A DNA stretch of 64,000 bases from Serripes groenlandicus (Eukaryota > Mollusca > Bivalvia > Cardiida > Cardiidae): NCBI GenBank assembly GCA_031761405.1, contig JASEVX010000007.1:33645677-33709676 (forward strand), in the 5' to 3' direction. Below the pieces are notes generated by a model. That model searched no databases and was not told the origin of the DNA. It was given only the letters and a program-made list of their open reading frames with translations. The position numbers were made by a program, and so were the translations under genes. Position 1 is the first letter of the stretch. Every line of letters begins with the position of its first letter. Below are positions 51,549 to 61,347 of this stretch, piece by piece.

Positions 51549-51748
51549 TTTAGCCCTTTCCCACATTCAGCAGACCATAAACATCTGGGCAAAAATACGG
51601 AAAATCTCTTTTTATAATTGAATGTGTAATGATTGAATTGAATAGAGTTGATTTCATTGTGGTGAAAGGAAAAAAGAGAAATTGCTAATTATGAGCAAAT
51701 GTCTTTCGTCACAATGTTTTCAAAAGTCGTCTGCAAGTTTTTGAAGGC
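51549..51748 (-). mobile_element. M1 MITE, right end cut by the next copy
   Basis: TTTAGCCCTTTCCCACATTC, hairpin AAATTGCTAATTATGAGCAA, GTCGTCTGCAAG, then the next copy's TTAA. Confidence 0.75.
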
Positions 51749-51979
51749 TTAACCCTTTCCCTCATATAGACACTTTCTGACGCCCCTGCAGCAGACAGCT
51801 TTTTTGAAAACATAGTAACAAAAGAAGAAATTGCACAAAACGTGCAATTTCTCCTTTTGTCACAATGTTTTCCACTTTTAGTCATAGGTTATCCATTCAA
51901 TTATAGAGATTTTCCAATATTTGACAAAACATGTTCAAAGACGTCTGCTGCAGAATTGTTGTATGAGGGAAAGGGATAA
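51749..51979 (+). mobile_element. M1 MITE, young subfamily
   Basis: TTAACCCTTTCCCTCATATA to GAGGGAAAGGGATAA, near consensus throughout. Confidence 0.93.
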
Positions 51980-52049
51980 ATTGCCTTTTGTGGCCTTATA
52001 GCATATTTTGTAAAGGCACAGTCTCAGCAGAGTCTTCTCTGCGAGCCTA

Positions 52050-52393
52050 GTAACCCTTTCCCACATACAACAAATCAGCAGCAGATGACTTTACAAATAT
52101 CTACGCAAACGCACAGAAAATCTCTATAAATTAACCCTTTCCCTCATACGACAATTCTGCAGCAGACGACTTTGAACGTATTTTGTCAAAACAAAATCTC
52201 CATAATTGAATGGATAACCTATGACAAAAAGTGGAAAACATTGTGGCAAAAGGAGAAATTGCACGTTTTGTGCAATTTCTTCTATTGTCACTATGTTTTC
52301 AAAAAGCCGTCTGCTGCAGAGGCGTCAGAAAGCGTCTATATGAGGGAAAGGGTTAAAGAACAATTATCAAATTGAAGTTGGAAACACTAAGTC
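52050..52393 (-). mobile_element. M1 MITE (older) interrupted by a young M1
   Basis: Left piece 52050-52130 ends AATCTCTATAAA. The right piece resumes AGAACAATTATC and AAATTGAAGTTGGAAACAC at 52357-52393. Removing the insert and one TTAA restores the expected CTCTATAAATTAAAGAACAA. Confidence 0.85.
52131..52356 (-). mobile_element. M1 MITE, young, with clean TTAA duplication
   Basis: TTAACCCTTTCCCTCATACG to ATATGAGGGAAAGGGTTAA. Best in-window proof of the TTAA target. Confidence 0.96.
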
Positions 52394-52438
52394 TTAACCC
52401 TTTCCCACATACAGACACTTTCTATGGGAAAGGGTTAA
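52394..52438. mobile_element. 45-bp minimal M1
   Basis: TTAACCCTTTCCCA and its perfect inverse TGGGAAAGGGTTAA enclose only 17 bp (CATACAGACACTTTCTA). Confidence 0.9.
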
Positions 52439-52439
52439 A

Positions 52440-52800
52440 TGATGCAAAACTGGAGATGCAAATAAATGCCAAATTATTATGTAAGATAGACCCGATTGCA
52501 TTTTTTGATAATAACTAGGAAGTGTTACCACAGAAGTTGTACGGCAACGTTACTTTAAATGATGCAAAACTGGAGAAGCAATAAGATGCCAAATTATATC
52601 AGATAGACCAGATTGCATTTTCTTACAAAAGCCTAGAAGTGTTGCCCCCAGTAGTTGTACAGCAACATTACTTTAAATGATGCAAAACCGGAGATGAGAT
52701 AAGCTTAATATCTAGGTGCCAAATTATATTAGATAGATCAGATTGCAATTTGTGACAAAACCTTGAAGTTTAGTCCCCAGTCGTTGTATGGCAACATTAC
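52440..52800. repeat. tandem ~119-bp repeats, three units
   Basis: GATGCAAAACTGGAGATGCA starts units at 52441, 52561 and 52679; each includes AAGTGTT.CC..AG.AGTTGTA and GCAACATTACTTTAAAT. A fourth partial unit follows the next M1 at 53038. Confidence 0.9.
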
Positions 52801-52805
52801 TTTCA

Positions 52806-53033
52806 GATTTTTCCACATAAAACAAATCTGCAGCATATGACTTTGAAAACATATTGGCAAAAACGTGAAAAATCTCCATAAATAAGGGTTTAATTATTTA
52901 AAATAGTTGAAAACATTGTGGCAAAAGGAAAAAATTGCTTGTTTTAAGCAATTTCACCTTTTGTCACTTTGTATTCAAAAGTCCTCTGATGCAGAATTGT
53001 CAGAAATCGTCTATATATGGGAAAGTCTTAATT
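52806..53033 (-). mobile_element. M1 MITE inserted in the 119-bp array
   Basis: TTTTTCCACATAAAACAAATC to ATATGGGAAAGTCTTAA. GCTTGTTTTAAGC hairpin loop. Confidence 0.83.
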
Positions 53034-53080
53034 AAATGATGCAAAACTGGAGATGCAAAAAGACACCAAATCACCAGTTG

Positions 53081-53547
53081 CTGCTCATATCTGTTCGTTC
53101 ACATCCGTTGCACATTGTACAAGATGACTTGGGATCATGAATATGTGCATTCGTGACGCGATATTACTAAAATAGTTTAGAAAAGACAGTAACCGAGGTC
53201 TAAATAAGGGGGAGTAAACAGGTCTTTCTTCTATGTTATCTCTGTTAGCAGTCATAAAAACCGACGTTGTTGGTACTCTAAAGAATTGTCTCTCTTTTGA
53301 GTATCCACAACATAGGTTTTGCAGGTCAAATTAAGATTTAAGAGCATGAAGAACGCTCCTTATCTAGAGCTCTGCAATAACAAATCCAATAAATCAAATC
53401 AATTATGATCAATTTCTTTCCAGCATTAAATAACCAAGGGTTTAATTACCTTTTCTGTAAAAAGGGTTAAATAGAAAAAGGCATAAAATCCTGACATGTA
53501 GGAAGATGATATTGATTCTCGCCAAGTAAAAATGGTCCGGATAATTG
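53081..53547. other. mostly unrecognised
   Basis: TTTTGAGTATCCACAACATAGG at 53297-53318 and CTCCTTATCTAGAGCTCTGC at 53356-53375 link it to the family at 22500 and 37049. No gene. Confidence 0.4.
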
Positions 53548-53730
53548 AATTTTATCCAACATGCAGCAAATCTGCAGCAGACACATTTGAAAATATCCAT
53601 GCAAAATTATGGAAAATCTCTTTTGAATTGAGTTGAAAACATTATCGCAAAAGGAGATATTTGATCATGATGAGCAATTATAATTTTCAAAAGTTGTTTG
53701 CGCAGCAGATGTGCCTGCATGAGCAAATTC
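53548..53730 (-). mobile_element. M1 MITE, diverged
   Basis: TTTTATCCAACATGCAGCAA, CTGCAGCAGACACATTTG, GAGTTGAAAACATTATCGC, GCAGCAGATGTGCC. Terminal repeats gone. Confidence 0.65.
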
Positions 53731-53776
53731 TAAAAAATATAGAAGCTAAAAAAGAACTTGCTATGATAATGGACTG

Positions 53777-53989
53777 GAACAATTTCTCCTTTTGCCACAA
53801 TGTTTTCAACCCTATTAAGTAATAAATACACTTTCATTTCTAGAGAATTTTACCAGGATGTTACCAAAGTTACATAAATAGAATGGGAAATTTGTCCTTT
53901 TGCTATGCTACAATGTTTTCAACTCCATTTAGTATGTACACTTCATTTCTAAAGATCCTTATTTTGTCCCCAAATGTATCCTAAGTCAT
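53777..53989 (+). mobile_element. two consecutive M1 right-half fragments
   Basis: TTTTGCCACAATGTTTTCAACC with ACACTTTCATTTCTAG, and again TTTTGCTATGCTACAATG with GTACACTTCATTTCTAAAG. Neither has an end. Confidence 0.55.
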
Positions 53990-54215
53990 TTCCTTTCCCA
54001 CATACAGACGCTTTTTAACACCTCTGCAGCTGACTACTTTTGAAAACATAGTGACAAAAGAAGAAATTGCTAAAAACGAGCAATTTCTCCTTTTGCCACG
54101 ATGTTTTCCACTTTTAGTCATAGGTTATCCATTCAATTATAGAGATTTTCTATTTTTTGACAAAATATGTTCAAAGTCGTCTGCTGCAGAATTGTCGTAT
54201 GTGGGAAAGGGTTAA
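53990..54215 (+). mobile_element. M1 MITE, young-type body
   Basis: TTTCCTTTCCCACATACAGA start (first TTAA lost) to GTGGGAAAGGGTTAA. CTGCAGCTGAC in place of CTGCAGCAGAC. Confidence 0.9.
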
Positions 54216-54313
54216 GAAATGATCCTTTCATTGATAGAGATTTTTCCTATTTCTGACTAATTGATTTCAAAGGCATCTGGTACAGATTTGTTGTAAGTGA
54301 GAAAGGGTTAACC
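54216..54313 (+). mobile_element. M1 right half sharing TTAA with the next copy
   Basis: CTTTCATTGATAGAGATTTTTCC, GGCATCTGGTACAGATTTG, GTGAGAAAGGGTTAA. Confidence 0.75.
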
Positions 54314-54537
54314 CTTTCCCTCATATAGACGCTTTCTGACGCCTCTGCAGCAGACGGCTTTTTGAAAACATAGTAACATAAGAAGAAATTGCACAAAACG
54401 TGCAATTTCTCCTTTTGTCACAATGTTTACCACTTTTAGTCATAGGTTATCCATTCAATTATGGAGATTTTCTATTTTTTTTCAAAATATGTTCAAAGTC
54501 GTCTGCTGTAGAATTGTCGTATGAGGGAAAGGGTTAA
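54310..54537 (+). mobile_element. M1 MITE, young subfamily
   Basis: TTAACCCTTTCCCTCATATA to TATGAGGGAAAGGGTTAA. Only scattered changes from the copy at 36003. Confidence 0.95.
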
Positions 54538-54876
54538 TTAAGGCAGATGCTGATCAGAAAGTACTGAGACAGATGACAATATGGAATGTTGCCGGCTGCA
54601 ATGCCCTGAAAGTCTTAATGTACTGTTTTGGTGTGAAGTGGCCAATATAAGGCCCATATAACGATGGCCCATCAATGCCTCATTAAAACAAATGTAACAA
54701 GATGTAGTTACGTTATGCATGAAGCCCACACTATGTAAGAATGAACAACATCTCAGCATATGCGCATGATTTGTATGGAGCGGAAACACAAACTAAAGTC
54801 CAATTATCTTAAGCAGATGGTTTCAGATACTTTTTGGCCGGATTGCTCTAGCAATTCTGGTCTATAGATTGGCGAT
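54538..54876. other. no feature recognised
   Basis: No repeat end. GATTGCTCTAGCAATTCTGG before the simple repeat is a short foldback. Confidence 0.45.
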
Positions 54877-54902
54877 GTCCGTCCGTCCGTCCGTCCGTCC
54901 GA
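54877..54902. repeat. (CCGT)n microsatellite
   Basis: Six to seven CCGT units directly joined to an M1 hairpin half. Confidence 0.93.
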
Positions 54903-55045
54903 TGAGCAATTGGTCCTTTTGCCACAATGTATTCAGCTGTATTCAATAATCATAATTATATTCATTGACAAAGATTTTTCATATTTTTGCCTAAATGTTT
55001 TCAAAGTTGTCTGGAGCAAATTTGCTGTATGTGGAAAAGGGTTAA
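54903..55045 (+). mobile_element. M1 right half
   Basis: GATGAGCAATTGGTCCTTTTGCC to GTGGAAAAGGGTTAA. The left half is replaced by the microsatellite. Confidence 0.78.
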
Positions 55046-55129
55046 AGAAGTAGCAAAGTGTGTTCAAAGCAGACATCTCTCTAAAAAATATCATGAATCA
55101 GAACTATCAAAGTTTAATCTGTACTCAGA

Positions 55130-55251
55130 ATTTGCACTCCAGACGCTGATTGGTCAAAAGCAAATTCCTTCTCAAAATTAACCAATCAGAATTCTTGTTC
55201 TTTTCTGAGCACAGAGACCATTTTCAGACTTTTTCGATTTTGGGGCCAGGT
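55130..55251 (+). promoter_or_regulatory. possible promoter and leader exon end for the gene at 56715
   Basis: Two CCAAT-type boxes, GATTGGTCA (55149-55157, inverse) and ACCAATCAG (55181-55189), lie upstream of TTGGGGCCAG/GTAAAC, a good splice donor at 55249/55250. This arrangement would suit a non-coding first exon joined to the acceptor at 56714. No transcript evidence. Confidence 0.3.
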
Positions 55252-55285
55252 AAACAATTGAAGGCTACAACGATGTAGTGGTTTT

Positions 55286-55330
55286 ATTTACCCTCGCCTT
55301 TCGGAATAAAGCCATTTGGCGAATTGTATT
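55286..55330. mobile_element. single end of the TTTACCCTCGC TIR family
   Basis: TTTATTTACCCTCGCCTTTCGG, then GCCATTTGGCGAA, inverse of the 48648-48686 stretch. The other end is not found. Confidence 0.4.
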
Positions 55331-55642
55331 GAGGGCTATTTTTGTTTGACGTCCTTTTATTGATTGAGTCGCAATTACTGTAATTATCTTCCCGTTTTTA
55401 TGTCTCTGTTTGTAACATTTCTCAATTTTCAATAATTTCAGGTCCTATTGACAGTTCAATACCACTTGCAGTAGAAAACACAGATTGAGTGTCATTGATG
55501 TATGTTAGGGACTGTTCATTCCATCGGGATTTATCCATTTACCAAGCAGGACTAGTTGAAGTGTCCATTGTTTTGAAGTTTTCCTAGGAAGAAATTGTAA
55601 TAACTTGAAATTTGTGAAGTTAATGTATTCTTGATACAGGAT

Positions 55643-55690
55643 TTGAAAACATTGCTGGTTAAAGGAGAAATTGCTCATAATGGCTGCAAT
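55643..55690 (+). mobile_element. M1 hairpin fragment
   Basis: TTTGAAAACATTGCTGGTTA and AGGAGAAATTGCTCATAATG only. Confidence 0.5.
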
Positions 55691-55742
55691 AGGTGTAAGA
55701 AGTCTGAATCAGTGTTAAATAAAAATAATAAATATAGTGGAT

Positions 55743-55910
55743 TTAACCTTTTCCCTCATGTAGACACATTTTGACACCTCTGAAGCAGATGAGTTTTAAA
55801 AACGTTGTTGAAAAAGGTAAAATTGCTCATTTACAGAAAAAAATAAAAATATTTTTCCTGGATTTCCAAGTAACCTGTTGCAGATTTGCTGTTTATCGGA
55901 AAGGGTTTAA
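55743..55910 (+). mobile_element. M1 MITE, hairpin deleted
   Basis: TTTAACCTTTTCCCTCATGTAG to ATCGGAAAGGGTTTAA. Confidence 0.78.
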
Positions 55911-55977
55911 AAAAAAATGTGGATTTAAACAAATTTCATAAATTGATAGTAGAGTACCTACAACAAAGTGTTTGGTT

Positions 55978-56203
55978 TTAACCCTTTTCCACATACAACA
56001 AATCCGCAGCAGACGACTATGAAACCACCTAGGCAAAAATATAGCAAATCTTTATAGATAAAATATAATTAATGATTCGAGTTGAAAACATTGTTGCAAA
56101 AGGAGAAATTGCTCGTCATGAGCAATTGCTTCTATTGCTATAATATTTTTAGAAGTTGATTGCTGCAGACGCGTTCAGAATGCGTCTACAGGTGGGAAAA
56201 GGT
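55978..56203 (-). mobile_element. M1 MITE, older subfamily
   Basis: TTTAACCCTTTTCCACATAC to GTGGGAAAAGGTGG. Hairpin AAATTGCTCGTCATGAGCAA intact. Confidence 0.85.
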
Positions 56204-56205
56204 GG

Positions 56206-56714
56206 AATATATGGAACTTAGGGTTTGTATTCATCGTATTTATAGCACAGAAACTGTACAGTCAATATGTCATGGACAAGGCAGATTACCAGAGGAATTT
56301 AAAAACAACCAGAGAACTGTAAAAACAACCTGAGAACTTTAAAAACAACCTGAGATCTTTAAAAACAACCAGATGAATTGAATTACAACCACAGAATTTT
56401 TATTTTAGCCCAAGGACTATAACAACCTGGAATTTTGCAATATTTTGTGTTTTGTGTTATTCAAGAACTGTTTCCATCAAAATGTTTTGCATGAAAAATC
56501 AAAATATTCTCATTCGCAGGATATTAGTGAAACCATTCAGTGAAAAAGGTTGGATTTCATATGGATAACTTAATTATGTTGTGGAAGGAAAACAGACTGT
56601 TTTAGTTTATGATTAACAAACAGACCAACACCATGAATATCGCTAAAACTTTCGTGCAAACTTGAGGAAAACAATTGAGGCATAAATACCTTTCTTTTGC
56701 CAAATTGTTTCTAG
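56206..56714 (+). other. probable intron or upstream region of the TRPV-like gene
   Basis: Contains a short array of AACAACC(A/T)GAGAACT..AAA units at 56306-56400. Ends with the pyrimidine-rich acceptor CAAATTGTTTCTAG. Confidence 0.45.
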
Positions 56715-57001
56715 TTTACGGTTGCATTATGGGAAATCTTTTTAAACGGCAACCTGCTGGTGACCCTGACTCAGCATGGCAGGAACAAAACAAGGAGATC
56801 GAGAGAAATCCGCTCTATAAATATGCCGACTTGAACAAAGGTGGAAAGCTCGTTGAAGCTTACAGAAAAGGAGGGGTGGTTGCTGTGCAGGAAATTGCAC
56901 GTCATGAAATCGCGCCCTACTTGTACAATGGGGGAAAAGGACAAAAAATTACAAAATTGGATTATATCAAATGGGCCAGATGTAGAGAGGCACAGAGAAC
57001 A
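56715..57001 (+). CDS. first coding exon of a TRPV-like channel gene (partial)
   Basis: Acceptor AG at 56713-56714, 14 nt of leader, ATG at 56729, 91 codons, then donor ACA/GTAAGT at 57001/57002 in phase 0. The protein starts MGNLFKR, a possible N-myristoylation site, and continues NPLYKYADLNKGGKLVEAYR.. and EIAPYLYNGGKGQKITKLD and YIKWARCR. The order M-G-N, LYK..DL..GG.L, YLYN.G.G resembles the N-terminus of invertebrate TRPV (Nanchung/OCR-type) cation channels just before the ankyrin repeats; this is recognition from memory. An upstream TTG-initiated reading is intronic. No ankyrin exon follows within the remaining 7 kb, so the next intron is long and holds M1 and SINE copies. Confidence 0.6.
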
Positions 57002-57013
57002 GTAAGTATGCTC

Positions 57014-57197
57014 CTTAACCCTTTCCCACATACAACAAACCTGCAGCAGATGACTGAAAACATCTAGGCAAAAGCACAGAAAATCTCTTTGAATGAAAGA
57101 ACAATAATAACATGGTGACAAAAGGTGAAATTGCTTGTTTTGAGCAATTTCTTCTTTTGTTGCCATGTTTTCAAAAAGCCATCTGCTACAGAGACTT
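57014..57197 (-). mobile_element. M1 MITE, 12 bp after a splice donor
   Basis: TTAACCCTTTCCCACATACA start, hairpin TGCTTGTTTTGAGCA. Right end lost at CTACAGAGACTTCG. It sits just inside the intron. Confidence 0.83.
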
Positions 57198-57335
57198 CGC
57201 CCTTTCACACATGCAATCATGCTTTTGACACATCTGCAGCAGACGAATTTTGAAAAGATTGTGGCAAAAACAGAGATTTTAAATATTTGCCTAGATGTTA
57301 TTAAAGTCTTTGTCACATGTTGAAATGGATTAAGG
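57198..57335 (+). mobile_element. M1 MITE, internal deletion, abutting the previous
   Basis: CCCTTTCACACATGCAATCA, ATCTGCAGCAGACGAATTTTG, then AGATTTTAAATATTTGCCTAG and TGAAATGGATTAA. Confidence 0.7.
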
Positions 57336-57532
57336 TATGTATGCATAAGCCTGTTGAGTTTAAAAATTACTTTATGTACATACATAGAACCACTATGAAT
57401 GACATTGACATTTTCAATATTCTCTGCCAAAAGAACTCCATTTGCTCATCCAAAATATATTTTATTTATATAAACCCTTTTCCACATACAGCAAATTATC
57501 GGTCTTCCCCTTTCCCATACCCTGGGTTACTC

Positions 57533-57750
57533 TAAGCCCCAGTAGCCCAGTCAGTGTGAATGCAAGCTGTCAATCCAAGGGTTGTGAGCATAATTGTCTG
57601 CCACCAATGGCCTAACAGTTTATGTAGAAAAGCAGCCAGTTACCTGTGTGATGAAGCCAGGAAACACATTGATAGGTGAACTGGCTGCCATGATATAACT
57701 AAAAACATGTTAAAATGGCATTTAACCCCATCAATCAATCAATCAATCAG
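57533..57750 (+). mobile_element. SINE, internal deletion
   Basis: CCCCAGTAGCCCAGTCAGTG head, GGCTGTCAAT-like AGCTGTCAATCCAAGGGTTG, GTGAACTGGCTGCCATGATA, (ATCA)n tail at 57728-57750. A short M1 end (AAACCCTTTTCCACATACAG) lies at 57473. Confidence 0.83.
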
Positions 57751-58654
57751 TCTTTTTCTTCCCCTTTCCTGTTTCCTGATGGGTTCCATTGTCTGCCTCC
57801 ATTTTCTATGTCCAAGCAATCTGCATAGGGATCACTGCTACATTGTCTGTCCATCCATCTGTATGTCCCCCTTTCTCTACTGACTAAATTGGCAGGTTTT
57901 TTTTGTCTCCTTTGATTTTATTTTCAAGTTGAGTTAATCCATTATCCTTCATAAGTATCTTGCCACATTATTTTATTATATACCCTCACATTTTCTTGCG
58001 CAAATACATGCAGATGGTCATGCGCAATAAAAACATGCAAATTACTCAGGTTGTGGAATTTTGGACATCTCTCTGCACCTTCTGTCTCGCGAGATATAAA
58101 TTTTCCACTTCCCTTGCAGTACAATGCTAAACTAGATATTGCTACTGCAAAATAGAATTATCCATCAGTTTTTTTTACATTAAAAGATATATTTGAAATT
58201 GTATTTTTGGGGAGTTGAATTTTCAAATTAAATAGAAAAATAGTCTTTTTTTTCAAGATTGCAACGGGAGCCAATCGCGTTCTAATGGATATCGCGTTTT
58301 ACCCATTCGCGAATTATCCGCATTCCAGTGTATTCCCTATTTAGGGATACACTGTATTTGGTGACAACTGGTTAGTGACAATTTGAAGATTGCGTTCTGC
58401 TTTAAATTCTTTGGTATGTCATCAAACCCTGGGTCTAATTTTTAAAGAACCTAAATTGTCAAGCAAATTAGACATATTTGCTTTTGAAACGTGTTTTCAC
58501 AGAGTTAAATGAACATGGTTCATCCGTCCAGGCACTAACTGCATTATGCATTGTTTTACATTGTTTTACTTTGTGAAAAAGCCAACAACTCTCAGGTTTG
58601 ATTTCCTGCCGAGCCATGCCAAAGACTTTAAAAATGGTAGCAATGCTGCTCTGA
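57751..58654. other. unique-looking intronic DNA
   Basis: A GCGA-rich patch (GGGAGCCAATCGCGTTC..GCGAATTATCC) at 58264-58320 is the only departure from AT-rich sequence. No open exon. Confidence 0.4.
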
Positions 58655-58800
58655 ATATGATTTAGCATTAAGACTGACTAACTAGTGTCAGGATAAATGG
58701 ACCAGTAGAATTGGTAACTGACCCAGGCAATGCTGTGATATAACTAAAAAATTATTGAAAGCAGTGCATAGCATCATGTAAACAAACTCTAGTCAAAGCA
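58655..58800 (+). mobile_element. SINE 3' half, 32107 subfamily
   Basis: AGCATTAAGACTGACTAACT, ATAAATGGACCAGTAG, GCTGTGATATAACTAAAAAATTAT and GCAGTGCATAGCATC. Confidence 0.68.
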
Positions 58801-58939
58801 GGCTTTTACAGCAAGGCTGTAGAAATAGTATTGTGTTACCCAATTCATCTTACATTACTCTGTGAATTTAGAATAAGAATTGTATTTAGCTTGATCTGAG
58901 TGTACAGGTCTTGGTGGTCGGCGCACATGGACTGGATAA

Positions 58940-59157
58940 TTTAACCTTTCCAACTTTCAGATGCATTTTGACGCATCAAACCATCTGCAACATACAACTT
59001 TTGAAACATCATGAGCAATATCTCCCTTTGACACAATGTTTTTAACTCTTTTTCAGTAATTACACTTTCCTTTTTAGAGATTTTTCATTTATAATTTTTT
59101 CATAGACATTTTCAAAGTTCTCTGCTGCAGAAGTGTTGTATACAGGAAAATATTAAA
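58940..59157 (+). mobile_element. M1 MITE, diverged, full length
   Basis: TTTAACCTTTCCAACTTTCA to CAGGAAAATATTAA. Hairpin shortened. Confidence 0.75.
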
Positions 59158-59329
59158 TCACCACAGAATTAAATTGGTGGTTTTCAAGAGCTTGGTCTAA
59201 TTTCCTGTTGAGGTTGTTGGGACAAAATTTAGAGCTTTACTTGGCAAAACATCCAAAGAGGCCATGTAAGTGTTACAATGCAGAACAAGTAGCTGTTTAT
59301 CACTATGATTGTTAAAAGTTATTGCGACT

Positions 59330-59524
59330 AGCATCATTTATTGTCCACCAATGGGCTGAAAACGGTCTATGTGGAAAGGTAACCAGCTGCCTGAGCATAA
59401 TACCGGACAGTTATAACTGCTTCTTAAATTACATGCAGTTACAACCATTTCACGCTAAGCCATCATGGTGCGAGAAAGTCCGAAAACACGTACATCATCA
59501 GTTAGGTGTTCTGGTCAGTGGGAG
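59330..59524 (+). mobile_element. SINE-related remnant
   Basis: CCACCAATGGGCTGAAAACG, GTCTATGTGGAAAGGTAACC and GAGAAAGTCCGAAAACACG match the SINE middle. Head and tail missing. Confidence 0.5.
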
Positions 59525-59755
59525 TTAACCCGTTCCCACATAAAAGAAATCTGCAGCAGACAACTTTGAAAACATCTCGGTTAAAATGTGGAAAATCTTA
59601 AAAAATGAAAGTGTAGATATTGAAAAGAGTTGAAAACATTGTGACTAAAGGAGAAATTGCTCATTATGAGCAATTTCTCCTTTTGTCACAATTGTTTTCA
59701 AAAATCGTCTGATGCAGAAGTTTTTAAAAAGATTCTGAATGCTAGAAAGGGTTAA
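59525..59755 (-). mobile_element. M1 MITE with near-perfect long hairpin
   Basis: TTAA both ends. At 59632-59700 GAAAACATTGTGACTAAAGG, AGAAATTGCTCATTATGAG and CAATTTCTCCTTTTGTCAC pair over about 30 bp with very few mismatches. Confidence 0.93.
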
Positions 59756-60429
59756 ATTGAAAACTTGTGAAAATGGCATTTTGAACTTCAATCAATCGCT
59801 TTGAAAATGGCTACTTTTCCGCAGTGTTATCTGCAATGTCAAAGACTGATTATATAACAGTTTATTCGACTACGGCATTTTTGATGATCCTTCAGCAGAC
59901 ATTCATATGATATATGCAATAGCATAAACAATAGGTTCGTCAATGGAGTTATTGGTTTATATTTGCAAGCTCTAAAAGCAAGTGACTGAAATTGTCTTGC
60001 TTTATTTTAAGTTGAAAATCAATGGGCAACTTGAGAAACAATGGGCAACTAGGAGAGACGAAACTAGGCTATGTCAACAGAAATACAGAGAGACATTATT
60101 ACCCGCTTAAAAATTCAATTTTAGATTTTACAGAATCTTTTGGTTCAATATCGAAGTACAGTGAACTCGTCTGAACAATTAGTCTGAGGGATCCCTGATT
60201 TATGCTTAATTTTCTTTTATACATTAAAAACGTTTATTATGAAAAGCAAGTCAGTGATAAAATCACATGAGGAAAACAGCACAGCAGCAGTTTTTGATTG
60301 CTTGTCTGAGCTATCAGAATTGCTGCTACACTGTTTTAAAATCTGTTTCAGGAATTAATTCAAGTTTACACTTTCCCTCATACAGAGAGGTGGAAAACGG
60401 TTTAATGTTATATTCAAATTATCATTATT
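59756..60429. other. no feature recognised
   Basis: AT-rich. One M1-end-like phrase (CTTTCCCTCATACAGAG) at 60371. Confidence 0.45.
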
Positions 60430-61347
60430 ATTCGCTCATCTAAGTCAAGTTATTGTGATATACCACTTGGCATCGTCGTTTGTGTCGTCGTCAAAAAACT
60501 TAAAACCTTACCTCATAACTCAAAAACAATTACACATATTCAAATGAAACTTGGTACACATGTTCCTAGAAATAATACACATGTCTATAACACATCACAT
60601 AACTCTGGCTTTTATAATTATTCAGTTATGCCCCTTTTTGTGTCACCCTGCGTAGCATGGTAGGCACTTAGGGATTACTTTTTTTTTTGTCTGGCGTCTG
60701 TCTGTCCGTCCGTCTGGGCCTACGAAAGGACACTTATTGGGTACTGTTGTTCTCCTAAAGCCCACCCACCGGCCTTCTGTCTGTCCTTCCGTCTTGGCCT
60801 ACGAAAGGACACTTATTGGGTAATGTTGTTCTCCTAAAGAAAACCCACTGCCCTTATAAGACACTTTAATATTATATACTTTATAAATATTATATATTTA
60901 ATTATATACTTTTATAATTTTATAATGGGTATCTAATTAGCATATTAATGCTATTCATTCCGTAAAAGAGGGATAATTAAGGAATAAACCGTATCCTTGT
61001 TGGATAGTTCCCAAGAAGAAAACAACAAAGGAAAGTACCCAACAAATGCCCATTCGTAGGCATGTCTATATGTCTGTCCGTCACACTTTCAATGAACAGG
61101 TGCAGGTGACACACGTGTACGTGCTCCGCGGAGCACTCCATTCTAGTTTTACTTAGAAATTCTTACAAAAAGTTTAACTTTGTCCATAACTCAAACACAG
61201 TTACACATATTCAGATGAAACTTGGTATACATGTTCCTTTCTAAAGCAAGTCACACAACTCTGGCTTTTATAATTATTCAGTAATGCCCCGTTTCCAACG
61301 AAGAAAAAACAGACGAGCGTTGTCATTCGCTCTGCGGCGTTCTTGTT
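60430..61347 (+). mobile_element. Helentron-like element split by another repeat
   Basis: 5' TTCGCTCATCTAAGTCAAG with GTCGTCGT run. Core unit CATAACTC.AA.ACA.TTACACATATTCA at 60516 and again at 61183. 3' end CATTCGCTCTGCGGCGTTC and TTGTTA. The middle (60643-61130) is foreign. Confidence 0.5.
60655..61090. repeat. dispersed repeat, second copy of 10880-11235
   Basis: Contains an internal tandem duplication: GGCCTACGAAAGGACACTTA at 60717 and 60799. Then TTATAAGACACTTTAATATT, ATCTAATTAGCATATTAATG, GTACCCAACAAATGCCC and GTAGGCATGTCTATATGTC. Confidence 0.6.

Noticed and set aside
51175..51621. 148-codon plus-strand frame
   Set aside because: Most of it is a translated M1 copy plus the next M1 start; unrelated M1 copies give the same peptides (e.g. 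VVC.RFVVCEKGL).
56771..57430. 219-codon minus-strand frame
   Set aside because: Runs antisense through the TRPV-like exon, its donor and two M1 copies. Low-complexity and Cys/Phe-rich, as expected from reversed AT-rich repeats.
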